Shown one piece after another: positions 8,764 to 16,760 of a stretch of DNA of 64,000 nt. The DNA is from Bradyrhizobium sp. AT1 (GTDB lineage: Bacteria; Pseudomonadota; Alphaproteobacteria; Rhizobiales; Xanthobacteraceae). Made by a program: the position numbers and the translations under genes. The notes under the pieces were generated by a model. The model was not told where the DNA came from. It saw nothing but the letters and a program-made list of their open reading frames with translations, and ran no database searches. Positions within the stretch are counted from its first letter, which is position 1. Every line of letters starts with the position of its first letter. The DNA is taken from NCBI RefSeq assembly GCF_001590795.1, contig NZ_JXDL01000001.1, forward strand, positions 5,317,654-5,381,653, given 5' to 3'.

Positions 8764-9066
8764 CTACGCTGTCTGGCCGATCCACTCGATCGGCGTTGTC
8801 GTCACCTCGCCCCCGGAGATTTGCCGCGTCATCGCCGAATAGGCCTTGAAGAAGTCGCGCGATTGCAGCGTCTTCTGCGCATCTTCGTCGGCGACGCTGG
8901 CGAGATGGAAGTAGTGGCCGTCGTCGCGATTCTTCAGCACGCGATAGCCGACCCGCCCTTTCAGCTCCGGATCGCCGTCGATCGCCTTGATGAAGCGGGC
9001 GATCTCCTGGTGCCATGCCTCTGTTGCGCCGTGCTTGAATTCATATCGGATCATGAAGTGCTTCAT
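8764..9066 (-). CDS. small ferredoxin-fold-like (dimeric alpha/beta-barrel type) protein of unknown role
   Basis: A 100-residue protein beginning MKHFMIRYEF and containing WHQEIARFIKAID and VGYRVLKNRDDGHYFHLASV. The pattern of strand, helix, strand resembles small antibiotic-biosynthesis-monooxygenase-like folds, but I do not recognise a precise family. The ATG at 9066 is chosen for its strong AGGGAGCG upstream; the frame is open to 9207. It diverges from an HxlR regulator across a 139-bp promoter region with two direct repeats, so it is the likely target of that regulator, a common arrangement for HxlR proteins. Confidence 0.75.
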   Translation of the reverse strand: MKHFMIRYEFKHGATEAWHQEIARFIKAIDGDPELKGRVGYRVLKNRDDGHYFHLASVADEDAQKTLQSRDFFKAYSAMTRQISGGEVTTTPIEWIGQTA

Positions 9067-9123
9067 GTGACGCTCCCTGTTCGTCATGTGCGTCATCATC
9101 TGCGGCTTGCGCGCGATCCTGCA

Positions 9124-9150
9124 AGTATGGACAAAATTGATAGTATGGAC
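9124..9150. promoter_or_regulatory. putative HxlR operator: direct repeat AGTATGGAC x2
   Basis: AGTATGGAC occurs at 9124-9132 and again at 9142-9150, an 18-bp period close to two helical turns, in the divergent promoter between the 100-residue gene and hxlR-like gene. HxlR/DUF24 regulators are known to bind such intergenic sites. Confidence 0.45.
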
Positions 9151-9205
9151 TTTTCCGACGCTGCTCCTATCCTCGTGCCGGCGGGATGCGCATGGAGGAG
9201 ACGAC

Positions 9206-9574
9206 ATGACAAAGGCATTGCCGACGCGCAGCTGTCCGGTCGCAGCCTTTCAGAAGATGATCAGTGGCAAGTACAAGCTTCGCATCGTCTGGGACTTGAA
9301 GGACGGTCCGCGCCGCTACGGCGAGATCCGAAGCGGGCTGCTCCGCGGCAGCAGCGGCAGCGCGGAGATCACTCCGCGCGTGCTCAGCCGCGAGCTGAAG
9401 GCGCTGACGACGAGCGGCCTGATCGACCGCAAGGACTTCGGCGAGGTGCCGCCGAAGGTCGAGTATCGCCTGACGCGGAAGGGCAAGAGTTTCGTGCCCG
9501 TCGTCGCCGCCATTCGCGAATGGGGCGAGCGTCACCTCGGTGAGACGGTCGCGCCGGCGGATGCGGCGGAATAA
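9206..9574 (+). CDS. HxlR-family winged-helix transcriptional regulator
   Basis: A 122-residue DNA-binding protein. The N-terminal CPVAAFQKMISGKYKLRIVWDL stretch, with a Cys near residue 10 where HxlR proteins often carry a redox or electrophile-sensing cysteine, is followed by RYGEIRSGL, the recognition region ITPRVLSRELKAL, and the wing VEYRLTRKGKSF. The ATG at 9206 follows GGAGGAGACGAC. An unusual Gly/Ser-rich insertion (LLRGSSGSAE, ~48-57) sits before the recognition helix, where typical relatives have a short turn. It is divergent from the 100-residue gene and probably controls it and itself; the inducer is unknown. Confidence 0.88.
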   Translation: MTKALPTRSCPVAAFQKMISGKYKLRIVWDLKDGPRRYGEIRSGLLRGSSGSAEITPRVLSRELKALTTSGLIDRKDFGEVPPKVEYRLTRKGKSFVPVVAAIREWGERHLGETVAPADAAE

Positions 9575-9577
9575 ATC

Positions 9578-10258
9578 TTACATCTCGCCGGTGATGAACG
9601 GATTGGTCATCCGCTCCTGGCCGATGCTCGAGCCGGCGCCGTGGCCGCAGATGAAGCCGACGTCGTCGCCGAGCGGCAGCAGTTTTGTCAGGATCGAATT
9701 GATCAGCGTCGCGTGACTGCCGCCGGGCAAATCGGTGCGGCCGACCGAGCCCGCGAACAGGACGTCGCCGACATGGGCAAACCGTAATTCCTTGTTGAAG
9801 AACACCACGCTGCCGGGCGAATGGCCGGGGCAGTGGAAGATCTCGAATGTGAGGTCGCCGATCGACACGGTGTCGCCCTCGGCGAGCCAACGGTCGGGCG
9901 CAAAATTGCGCACGCCGGTCATGCCGAAGCGTGCGCCGCTTTCGACCACGTTGTCGAGCAGGAACTTGTCCGCTTCATGCGGTCCCTCGATCGGCACTTT
10001 CAGCGCGTCGCGCAAATCGGCCGCGCCGCCGACATGGTCGATATGGCCGTGGGTCAGCCAGATCTTCTCGACGGTGACGCCGGTCTGCTTGATCGCGTCC
10101 AGGATCTTCGGCACGTCGCCGCCGGGATCGATCACCACCGCCTTCTTGGTGGGCTCGTCCCAGATGATGGTGCAGTTCTGCTCGAACAGCGTCACGGGGA
10201 CGATGATCGCGCCCGCCTTGGATTGCGAGGAGTCTTGGGTGTCGTTTTGCTCGGTCAT
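9578..10258 (-). CDS. metallo-beta-lactamase-fold hydrolase (glyoxalase II-like)
   Basis: A 226-residue binuclear metal hydrolase. The signature THGHIDHVGG gives His70, His72, Asp74 and His75. A further His lies in FHCPGHSPGS, the bridging Asp in HVGDVLF, and the last His in ICGHG. Length and motif set fit the YcbL/GloB-like group of stand-alone hydrolases acting on thioesters such as S-lactoylglutathione, but substrate is uncertain. It ends 3 bases after the stop of the convergent HxlR gene. Upstream on the same strand is the VWA gene, separated by a GC-rich hairpin. Confidence 0.88.
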   Translation of the reverse strand: MTEQNDTQDSSQSKAGAIIVPVTLFEQNCTIIWDEPTKKAVVIDPGGDVPKILDAIKQTGVTVEKIWLTHGHIDHVGGAADLRDALKVPIEGPHEADKFLLDNVVESGARFGMTGVRNFAPDRWLAEGDTVSIGDLTFEIFHCPGHSPGSVVFFNKELRFAHVGDVLFAGSVGRTDLPGGSHATLINSILTKLLPLGDDVGFICGHGAGSSIGQERMTNPFITGEM

Positions 10259-10324
10259 GGCGCCACAATGCCGATTTTTGCCATGCCGCCAAGCAAAAGA
10301 TTCGGGCCAGGGAGCAGGAGAGGA

Positions 10325-10348
10325 CCCGGGGAACGACCGTTCCCCGGG
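10325..10348. terminator. GC-rich hairpin between the VWA and hydrolase genes
   Basis: CCCGGGGAAC (10325-10334) and GTTCCCCGGG (10339-10348) are perfect 10-base arms with a 4-base loop, just past the VWA stop. There is no T-tract on either strand, so termination is only a possibility. Confidence 0.4.
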
Positions 10349-10357
10349 GCGCCGCCA

Positions 10358-11476
10358 TCACCGCTTGATCTGCGCCTTCAACGTCTCCTGGACGACGCCG
10401 TCGAAAGACGAGGTCTTCTGCGATTTCGCGGCCCTCTCGGCGATGTACTTGTCGCGCTTGCCGACCAGCGCGGTGAGCTTCTCGTTCAGAACCTTGCGCT
10501 GCTCGATCTGCTTGGTCACCTCGGCCTCGCGCTGCTCGGGTTTCATGGCCCGGAGGTTCTCGGGCAGGTCGGCGTCCTTGACCGAGGCGACGCTGGTCGT
10601 GCCCTTGGCAGCGTCCGCGACGAGATCGCCGCCGCCGGTGACGGCTTCGGCGGTCGCCGCGGATCGCTTGTTGATGTAGCTCGCCATGTCGGTGGCGCTT
10701 GCCGGCGCGGTCGCCGCGACGCTGGCCGTCTGCCGCATCTTCATCTCGGTGTGCCGTTGCCGCTCGCGCGGGCCATAGGGGATCACCGTGCCGTTGAGCT
10801 GCTGCTGCAGGATGATGATGTCCTGGTCGTACGGCGTCTCGATCACCACGACCTGGCCGCCATCCTGCGGAATCGGGATGAAGCGGCCTTGGCCGGTCTG
10901 CGCGATGTCGCGCCACACCCGCTCGGTATCGCGGGCATCGCCGGCGAGCACGGCGTTGACGATGATGTCCTTCTGCCTAGCGACCGCAAGCGTCGTCGGA
11001 TATTTGGTGTCCTGCGCGTAGTCCATGTGCGGTGGCGCATCGCCGACCAGGAAGACGATGTGCCTGGCGTCGCTGCCACCAGTCCATTGCAGCTTGTTGA
11101 CGGCGACGTCGAGCGCCTCGTTGACGCTTTCCGGCCAGTCGCCGCCGCCGCGCGCCTTCAGCTCCAGCAGATTGGCGTAGAGATCCTGGATGTCGCGGGT
11201 CAGCTCGATCTTCGAGGTCACGTAGTCGTCGCCGATGTCGCGATAGGCGACGAGGCCCATGCGGATGTCGGCGTCCGGATTGGAATCGACGATCGTCGTG
11301 GCGATCGACCAGATCTTGCGCTTGGCGCCCTCGATCAGGCGCGCCATCGAGCCCGTGGTATCGAGCACGAAGGCGACCTCGACGGTGGGCCGCGCCAGGG
11401 CCGCGGACAATCCCGCCGACAGCGGCAGGGTCGCAAGAGCGAAGGCGAGCGAGCACAGTGTGATGCGTGACCTCAT
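10358..11476 (-). CDS. secreted von Willebrand factor type A domain protein
   Basis: A 372-residue protein with a clear signal peptide (residues 1-28, hydrophobic core LAFALATLPLSAGLSA, ending ALA). The VWA domain follows at once, with an intact metal site DTTGS (Asp39 to Ser43) and later Thr/Asp positions in LVAYRDIGDDY and LVGDAPPHMDY. The C-terminal third is rich in Lys/Glu (QREAEVTKQIEQRKVLNEK) and probably helical. The ATG at 11476 is preferred over the longer open frame because GGAGGACCCC precedes it. VWA proteins bind other proteins through the metal; no MoxR ATPase or other usual partner is nearby. Function unknown beyond that. Confidence 0.85.
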   Translation of the reverse strand: MRSRITLCSLAFALATLPLSAGLSAALARPTVEVAFVLDTTGSMARLIEGAKRKIWSIATTIVDSNPDADIRMGLVAYRDIGDDYVTSKIELTRDIQDLYANLLELKARGGGDWPESVNEALDVAVNKLQWTGGSDARHIVFLVGDAPPHMDYAQDTKYPTTLAVARQKDIIVNAVLAGDARDTERVWRDIAQTGQGRFIPIPQDGGQVVVIETPYDQDIIILQQQLNGTVIPYGPRERQRHTEMKMRQTASVAATAPASATDMASYINKRSAATAEAVTGGGDLVADAAKGTTSVASVKDADLPENLRAMKPEQREAEVTKQIEQRKVLNEKLTALVGKRDKYIAERAAKSQKTSSFDGVVQETLKAQIKR

Positions 11477-11712
11477 GGGGTCCTCCAGTGGTTTCGTCCC
11501 TCGGAACCGAGGTTCCACTGGCATCGCGGTGGGCTGAGGCCGGAACCGGGGCCGGATCAGCGCGAAATTGCGGCGAAACCCGCGCCATGCGGACCCTGAC
11601 GACGCTCTCACCGCCGCTTCCGTCACATCGTCGTCCTAAAGCCCTGTTGGTCTGAACCCGCGGCGCGATCCTGCGTTGCCGTCCGCGCGAAGCGCACATT
11701 GGGGAAGCGACC

Positions 11713-13314
11713 TTGGCTCAAGGCGATGGCAATTGGTGGCGCGACGGCGTCTTCTATCAGATCTACCCGCGCTCGTTTCAGGATTCGAACGGCGACGGCG
11801 TCGGCGATCTCGCCGGCATTTTGCGGCGGCTGCCTTATGTGAAATCGCTGGGGGTCGATGCGATCTGGCTGTCGCCGATCTTCCCTTCGCCTATGGCCGA
11901 TTTCGGCTACGACATCTCCGACTATACCGGGATCGAACCGCTGTTCGGCACGATGGACGATTTCGACGCGCTGATCGCGGCTGCGCACGACAACGGCCTG
12001 AAGCTGATCCTCGATCTCGTGCCGAACCATACCTCGGACCAGCATCCTTGGTTCGTCGAGAGCCGCGCCTCGCGCGACAATCCCAAGCGCGACTGGTACA
12101 TCTGGCGCGATCCGGCGCGCGACGGCGGCGTGCCGAACAACTGGCTGTCCGAGTTCGGCGGCAGCGCCTGGCAGTTCGACGAGACCTCAGGTCAATATTA
12201 CTACCACGCCTTCCTCGCCCAGCAGCCGGACCTGAACTGGCGCAATCCGGATGTCCGCAACGCTATCTACGACGTGATGCGGTTCTGGCTGGAGAAGGGC
12301 GTCGATGGTTTTCGTGTCGACGTCATCTGGCACCTGATCAAGGATGCCGAATTCCGCGACAATCCGCCGAACCCGCATTATGTCGAGGGCCGGCCGCCGA
12401 ACGAGAAGATCCTGACGCAATATTCCACCGACCAGGAGGAGGTGCACGATGTCATCGCCGAGATGCGGCGCGTCACCGATGCTTATTACGCGCGCGTCCT
12501 GATCGGCGAGATCTATCTGCCGCTGCATCGGCTCATGGCCTATTACGGCAACGACCTCACCGGCGCGCAGATGCCGTTCAATTTCGCACTGCTCTCGACA
12601 TTCTGGAGCGCGCGCTCGATCGAAAAGATCATCGAGGATTACGAGAAGGCGTTGCCGCGCGGCGCCTGGCCGAATTGGGTACTCGGCAATCACGACCGCC
12701 CGCGCGTGGCGAGCCGCGTGGGAGCCGAGCAGGCCCGCGTCGCGGCCATGCTGCTGCTGACGCTACGCGGCACGCCGACGCTCTATTACGGCGACGAGAT
12801 CGGCATGCACCAGGTCGCCATCGCGCCCGAAGATGTCCGCGACCCCTTCGAGAAGAACGTGCCGGGCATCGGTGTCGGCCGCGACGGCTGCCGCACGCCG
12901 ATGCAGTGGGATGCGACAGACTTCGCCGGCTTCTCCACGGCGCGGCCCTGGCTGCCGCTGCCGGAGCATTATGTGCGCGACAATGTCGCCAGTCTCGAAG
13001 CCGATCCGCACTCGATCCTCAACCTCTACAAGCGCCTGATCGGCTTGCGGCAGAGCTGTCCGCCGCTGGTTAAGGGCGATTATTATCCGATCGCGGCGCA
13101 AGGCGATCTGCTGATCTATCGGCGGCAGGCCGAAGGCAAGGCGGTGATCGTCGCACTCAATCTCGGTGCGGATCCGGTCGCAGTGACGACGAGTGCGATC
13201 AGGTTCGGCAGCAGCATCCTGCTGTCGACATTCCTGGATCGTGAGGGCGAGAAGATCGAAGGCGTGCTCGATCTGCGTGGCAATGAGGGAGTGGTGGTGG
13301 CGCCACCCGCCTGA
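11713..13314 (+). CDS. GH13 alpha-glucosidase (oligo-1,6-glucosidase/sucrose isomerase-like)
   Basis: A 533-residue glycoside hydrolase family 13 enzyme. Conserved regions are seen in order: DLVPNHTSDQHPWF (~97-110), GFRVDVIWH with the nucleophile Asp near 201, LIGEIYLP with the acid/base Glu near 264, and NHDRPR with the third Asp near 326. The pattern places it with alpha-glucosidases that act on small alpha-linked sugars. The start is TTG at 11713, preceded by GGGGAAGCG; the nearby ATG is out of frame. It converges with the trehalose-synthase-like gene, and the two are separated by a ~130-bp palindromic repeat. Cytoplasmic, as no signal peptide is present. Confidence 0.92.
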   Translation: MAQGDGNWWRDGVFYQIYPRSFQDSNGDGVGDLAGILRRLPYVKSLGVDAIWLSPIFPSPMADFGYDISDYTGIEPLFGTMDDFDALIAAAHDNGLKLILDLVPNHTSDQHPWFVESRASRDNPKRDWYIWRDPARDGGVPNNWLSEFGGSAWQFDETSGQYYYHAFLAQQPDLNWRNPDVRNAIYDVMRFWLEKGVDGFRVDVIWHLIKDAEFRDNPPNPHYVEGRPPNEKILTQYSTDQEEVHDVIAEMRRVTDAYYARVLIGEIYLPLHRLMAYYGNDLTGAQMPFNFALLSTFWSARSIEKIIEDYEKALPRGAWPNWVLGNHDRPRVASRVGAEQARVAAMLLLTLRGTPTLYYGDEIGMHQVAIAPEDVRDPFEKNVPGIGVGRDGCRTPMQWDATDFAGFSTARPWLPLPEHYVRDNVASLEADPHSILNLYKRLIGLRQSCPPLVKGDYYPIAAQGDLLIYRRQAEGKAVIVALNLGADPVAVTTSAIRFGSSILLSTFLDREGEKIEGVLDLRGNEGVVVAPPA

Positions 13315-13445
13315 CTGTCGTCCCCGCGTACGCGGGGACCCATACCGCGTGATCTCTCGATTGCAGCCGGCAGGAGTACCGAAGGACGAGTCGTCGCCCA
13401 ACTCTGCCCTGTGGTTATGGGTCCCCGCGTTCGCGGGGACGACAG
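13315..13445. repeat. ~130-bp palindromic element, copy 1 (left of treS-like gene)
   Basis: The ~30-base ends 13315-13344 and 13416-13445 are near-perfect reverse complements (CTGTCGTCCCCGCG... and ...CGCGGGGACGACAG). The middle shares CCATACCGCGTGATCT and GTCGCCCAACTCTG with copy 2 at 15236-15363, in the same orientation. The two copies bracket the trehalose-synthase-like gene. Confidence 0.85.
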
Positions 13446-13456
13446 CGGAGACGTAT

Positions 13457-15154
13457 CTACCCCGGGTGCCTATTCCCCTTCGTATCGCCGTCGATATCAC
13501 TCCGCTTCAGCAGGTAATCCAGCCCGCCGACGCGGTACCAGCGATACCCGTACGGCTCCAGCACGACGCGGTGCTGGCCGCGCTTGTCGGCGTGGCTGTG
13601 GTCTTCCGCGAGCAGATTGATCAAATGCGCGCCGGCCTCCCCGGACAGCCCCACGGAGAATGCGATCTCGCGCGGCTTCTCGTCGAGATTGTGCACGAAC
13701 AGCACCGAATTGTTGCGCCAGTCGTAGCGCATGATGAACACGGCGGGATCGCGCGTCGCAATGATCGCGAAATCGCCCCAGCCGACCTCCGGCACTTCCT
13801 TCCGCATGCGGACGATACGCTCGGTCCAGTTCAGCATCGAGTTCGGGTCGCGCCGCTGCTTTGCGACGTTGAGGTGCGGATAGCCGTACGGGCCCTCGTC
13901 GATCACGGGGCAGGCCGGCTTGTCGCTCTTGGTGAAGCCGCCATGCGGCTCGGTCGACCATTGCATCGGCGTGCGCGCGCAATTGCGTTCGGGTAGCGAG
14001 AGATCGTCGCCCATCGCGATCTCGTCGCCGTACCGGATCACGGGCGTTCCCGGCAGCGTGCACATCAGGCTGTAGGCGAGCTCGAGCCGCCTGCGGTCGC
14101 CGCCCAGCATCGGCGCGAGGCGGCGGCGAATGCCGCGGTCGTAGAGCTGCATGTCCTTATCGGGACCGAACGATTTGAACACGGTGTCGCGCTGTGCCTT
14201 GGTCAGCCGTCCCAGATCGAGCTCGTCGTGATTGCGCAGGAACAGGCCCCATTGCGCCGAGGCCGGCCGCGGCTTGGTCGCCTTCAGCGCCTTCGCCAGC
14301 GGGCGCGAATCGGCGGAGGCCAGCGCGTAGAACAGATGCTGGTTGACGTGGAAATTGAACATCATGTGCATGCGGTCGGCGTCGCGGCCGAAATATTCCA
14401 TGTCGGTTTCCGGCAGCACATTGGCCTCCGCGAGGATGATGGCGTCGCCCTTTCGCCATTGCAGGAATTCGCGGAACGCGCGCAGCATGTCGTATTGCTC
14501 GACCGGCTTCTTCACCTTGGCGCCCTTGGTCGCGATCACGAAGGGCACCGCATCCATGCGGAAGCCGGAGACGCCGAGCTGGATCCAGAACCCCATGATC
14601 TTGAGGATTTCCGCCTGCACATGCGGGTTCGACGTGTTGAGATCGGGCTGGAAATCGTAGAAGCGATGGAAGTAGTAGGCGCCTGCTTCCTTGTCCCGCG
14701 TCCAGGTCGATTTCTGCACGCCTGGAAACACCATGCCCTTGTTGGCATTGGCGGGCTTTTTATCGGACCACACATACCAGTCGCGATACGGCGAGCTCCT
14801 GTCGCGCCGCGCCTCCTTGAACCATTGATGCTGGTCCGAGGTGTGATTGACGACGAGGTCGATGATGATGCGGATGCCGCGCTGCTTGCAGCCATGGGCG
14901 AACTCGACGAAATCGCCGAGCGTGCCGTAGCGGGGATCGACGCTGTAATAGTCGGCGATGTCATAGCCGTCGTCGCGGCCGGGCGAGGTCTGAAACGGCA
15001 TCAGCCAGATCGTGGTGATGCCGAGGCCGTGCAGATAATCGAGCCGGCGCAGCAGGCCCTTGAAATCGCCGATGCCGTCGCCGTTGGCGTCCATATAGGT
15101 GCCGACGGACAGGCAATAGATCACGCCGTTCTTGTACCAGAGATCGTCGATCAT
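13457..15154 (-). CDS. GH13 trehalose-synthase-like alpha-amylase family enzyme
   Basis: A 565-residue GH13 protein starting DLWYKNGVIYCLSVGTYMD, which resembles trehalose synthase (maltose to trehalose isomerisation) and related glucan enzymes. Conserved regions: DLVVNHTSDQHQWF, GFRMDAVPF with nucleophile Asp near 202, LAEANV with Glu near 239, and NHDELDLG with Asp near 311. Trehalose is a common stress protectant in rhizobia. The sequence diverges enough from standard TreS (LAEANVLPE, GIRRRLAPMLGGDRRRL) that a glucosyltransferase of other specificity is possible. No maltokinase domain is fused. The gene is flanked on both sides by direct copies of a ~130-bp repeat. Confidence 0.85.
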   Translation of the reverse strand: MIDDLWYKNGVIYCLSVGTYMDANGDGIGDFKGLLRRLDYLHGLGITTIWLMPFQTSPGRDDGYDIADYYSVDPRYGTLGDFVEFAHGCKQRGIRIIIDLVVNHTSDQHQWFKEARRDRSSPYRDWYVWSDKKPANANKGMVFPGVQKSTWTRDKEAGAYYFHRFYDFQPDLNTSNPHVQAEILKIMGFWIQLGVSGFRMDAVPFVIATKGAKVKKPVEQYDMLRAFREFLQWRKGDAIILAEANVLPETDMEYFGRDADRMHMMFNFHVNQHLFYALASADSRPLAKALKATKPRPASAQWGLFLRNHDELDLGRLTKAQRDTVFKSFGPDKDMQLYDRGIRRRLAPMLGGDRRRLELAYSLMCTLPGTPVIRYGDEIAMGDDLSLPERNCARTPMQWSTEPHGGFTKSDKPACPVIDEGPYGYPHLNVAKQRRDPNSMLNWTERIVRMRKEVPEVGWGDFAIIATRDPAVFIMRYDWRNNSVLFVHNLDEKPREIAFSVGLSGEAGAHLINLLAEDHSHADKRGQHRVVLEPYGYRWYRVGGLDYLLKRSDIDGDTKGNRHPG

Positions 15155-15235
15155 GCGCGCGCAGCCTCAAGGGTTCCGCCCGGGTGCGGCGGCTGCGTGA
15201 TAAGTGCGAGGGGGAGGGGAGGTTCCGCATTCCCG

Positions 15236-15363
15236 CTGTCGTCCCCGCGAACGCGGGGACCCATACCGCGTGATCTATCGGTCGTGGCTGGTAGGAGTAG
15301 CGTTCGACGAGACGTCGCCCAACTCTGTCCTGTGGTTATGGGTCCCCGCGAACGCGGGGACGA
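15236..15363. repeat. ~130-bp palindromic element, copy 2 (right of treS-like gene)
   Basis: Same ends and much of the same centre as the copy at 13315-13445, direct orientation. It lies in the 282-bp gap upstream of the trehalose-synthase-like gene start and the mmcB-like gene. Confidence 0.85.
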
Positions 15364-15436
15364 CCCCGAGAGTGTGGCAACAGCGCGCTTCCATCGAACA
15401 GTGTCCGCCCCTGACGGAATCGGCTATCCTCTCCCC

Positions 15437-15925
15437 ATGGACAACACCGCCCGCATCACCCTGGTCCCGCCGCCCGACCGTCGCCAATCCGAGACGGCGC
15501 TGGCCATCGCGCGCGGCACCGCGCGGCTGCTGCGTTCGCTCGGCTTTACCTGCATCAGCGAATTGCCGCTGCCGTCGGGCCGGCGCGCCGATCTCGTGGC
15601 GCTGAACGAGCGTGGCGAGATCTGGATCGTCGAGATCAAATCGTCGGTGGAGGATCTGCGCGCCGATCAGAAATGGCACGAATACCGCGCCCATTGCGAC
15701 CGGCTGTTCTTCGCCTTCACGCAGGACCTGCCGTGCGAGATCTTTCCTGATGAGACCGGCCTGATCGTCGCGGATGCCTATGGCGCGCACATGCAGTGTG
15801 AGGCGCCCGAGCACAAGCTCGCCGCAGCCACGCGCAAGCAGATGACGGTGCGGTTCGCGATGGCGGCAGCGCTCAGGATCAACCGCCTGGTCGACCCGCA
15901 GGGACATGCTGATTTTTGGGAGTAG
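15437..15925 (+). CDS. mmcB: MmcB-family (DUF1052-like) putative DNA-repair endonuclease-fold protein
   Basis: A 162-residue cytoplasmic protein. The middle has a PD-(D/E)XK-like arrangement: LPSGRRADLVALNERGEIWIVEIKSS, with an acidic residue before the strand and ExK in VEIKSS, which fits a nuclease-type fold. The family is widespread in alphaproteobacteria and was named MmcB for mitomycin C sensitivity. ATG at 15437 is the only sensible start. It stands alone, convergent with regR across a long palindromic repeat. The biochemical activity is not established from sequence. Confidence 0.8.
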   Translation: MDNTARITLVPPPDRRQSETALAIARGTARLLRSLGFTCISELPLPSGRRADLVALNERGEIWIVEIKSSVEDLRADQKWHEYRAHCDRLFFAFTQDLPCEIFPDETGLIVADAYGAHMQCEAPEHKLAAATRKQMTVRFAMAAALRINRLVDPQGHADFWE

Positions 15926-15934
15926 GAGGGTCTC

Positions 15935-16078
15935 GTGTCCCGGACGCGCTGCAGCGCGTAGCGTTGCTGCGCAGAGCCGGGACCCAGAAGGCTTGGAGTA
16001 TGCAGAGACGGAGTATGCAAAGACATGGGCCCCGGCTCTGCAGCGCATCACTACGTGCTGCGCAGCGTCCGGGGCACG
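15935..16078. repeat. palindromic repeat, GTGTCCCGGACGC...GCGTCCGGGGCAC family
   Basis: A long imperfect hairpin with nested palindromes (GCGCTGCAGCGC at the left end, GCTGCGCAGCG at the right). A related copy occurs at 49436-49580. It lies between the convergent mmcB-like and regR genes. Confidence 0.75.
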
Positions 16079-16092
16079 AAAGCGCGGTGAAA

Positions 16093-16647
16093 TTACCGCG
16101 GCGCGCGCTTGGCGAGGATCCGCTGCAGCGTGCGGCGGTGCATGTTCAGCCGGCGCGCCGTCTCCGAGACGTTGCGGTTGCACATCTCGTAGATGCGCTG
16201 AATGTGCTCCCAGCGCACGCGGTCGGCCGACATCGGGTTGGCTGGCAGCTCGGATTTCTCCGAGCTGGTCGACAGCAGCGCCGCGACGACGTCGTCGGCA
16301 TCCGCGGGCTTGGAGAGATAATCGATCGCGCCCATCTTCACCGCGGTGACGGCGGTGGCGATGTTGCCATAGCCGGTCAGCACGATCGCGCGCGCGTCCG
16401 GGCGCTTCTTCTTCAGCGCCGAGACCACGTCGAGGCCGTTGCCGTCGCCGAGCCGCAGATCCACCACGGCGAAGGCCGGCGCCGATTTTCCGATCTGCGC
16501 AAGACCGTCCGAGACGGTATCGCACGACGTCACCGCAAAGCCGCGCGTTTCCATGGCGCGTGACAGGCGCTCCAGGAACGGCTTGTCGTCTTCCACGATG
16601 AGAAGCGAGCGGTCGGTCTGTTCGTTCAGTTCGGCGATGGCGTTCAA
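16093..16647 (-). CDS. regR: redox response regulator RegR (RegA/ActR/PrrA family)
   Basis: A 184-residue two-component activator. The receiver domain has the acidic pair ED20-D21, phospho-acceptor Asp63 in VVDLRLGDGNG, the switch Thr in LTGYGN, and Lys in YLSKPAD. The C-terminal Fis-type helix-turn-helix is RNVSETARRLNMHRRTLQRIL, the hallmark of the family. Asp63 agrees with the numbering I recall for Bradyrhizobium RegR. RegR proteins switch on genes for low-oxygen and redox metabolism, including nitrogen-fixation control in bradyrhizobia. Its kinase gene lies 113-bp upstream on the same strand, so the pair is probably co-transcribed. Confidence 0.93.
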   Translation of the reverse strand: MNAIAELNEQTDRSLLIVEDDKPFLERLSRAMETRGFAVTSCDTVSDGLAQIGKSAPAFAVVDLRLGDGNGLDVVSALKKKRPDARAIVLTGYGNIATAVTAVKMGAIDYLSKPADADDVVAALLSTSSEKSELPANPMSADRVRWEHIQRIYEMCNRNVSETARRLNMHRRTLQRILAKRAPR

Positions 16648-16760
16648 GGTTTTGTCCTCTCTCCAACGCGTCTACATATGGCCTCGCAATCGGGCGGTGC
16701 CAAGGCCGCCGATAGTCGATCAGCCCCGCTGTGCGACGCAAGGTCGCGGTCGAAAGCGCT

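Noticed and set aside
13315..15363. Composite transposon or insertion sequence around the treS-like gene
   Set aside because: The flanking repeats are short palindromes without a transposase or target-site duplications that I can see.
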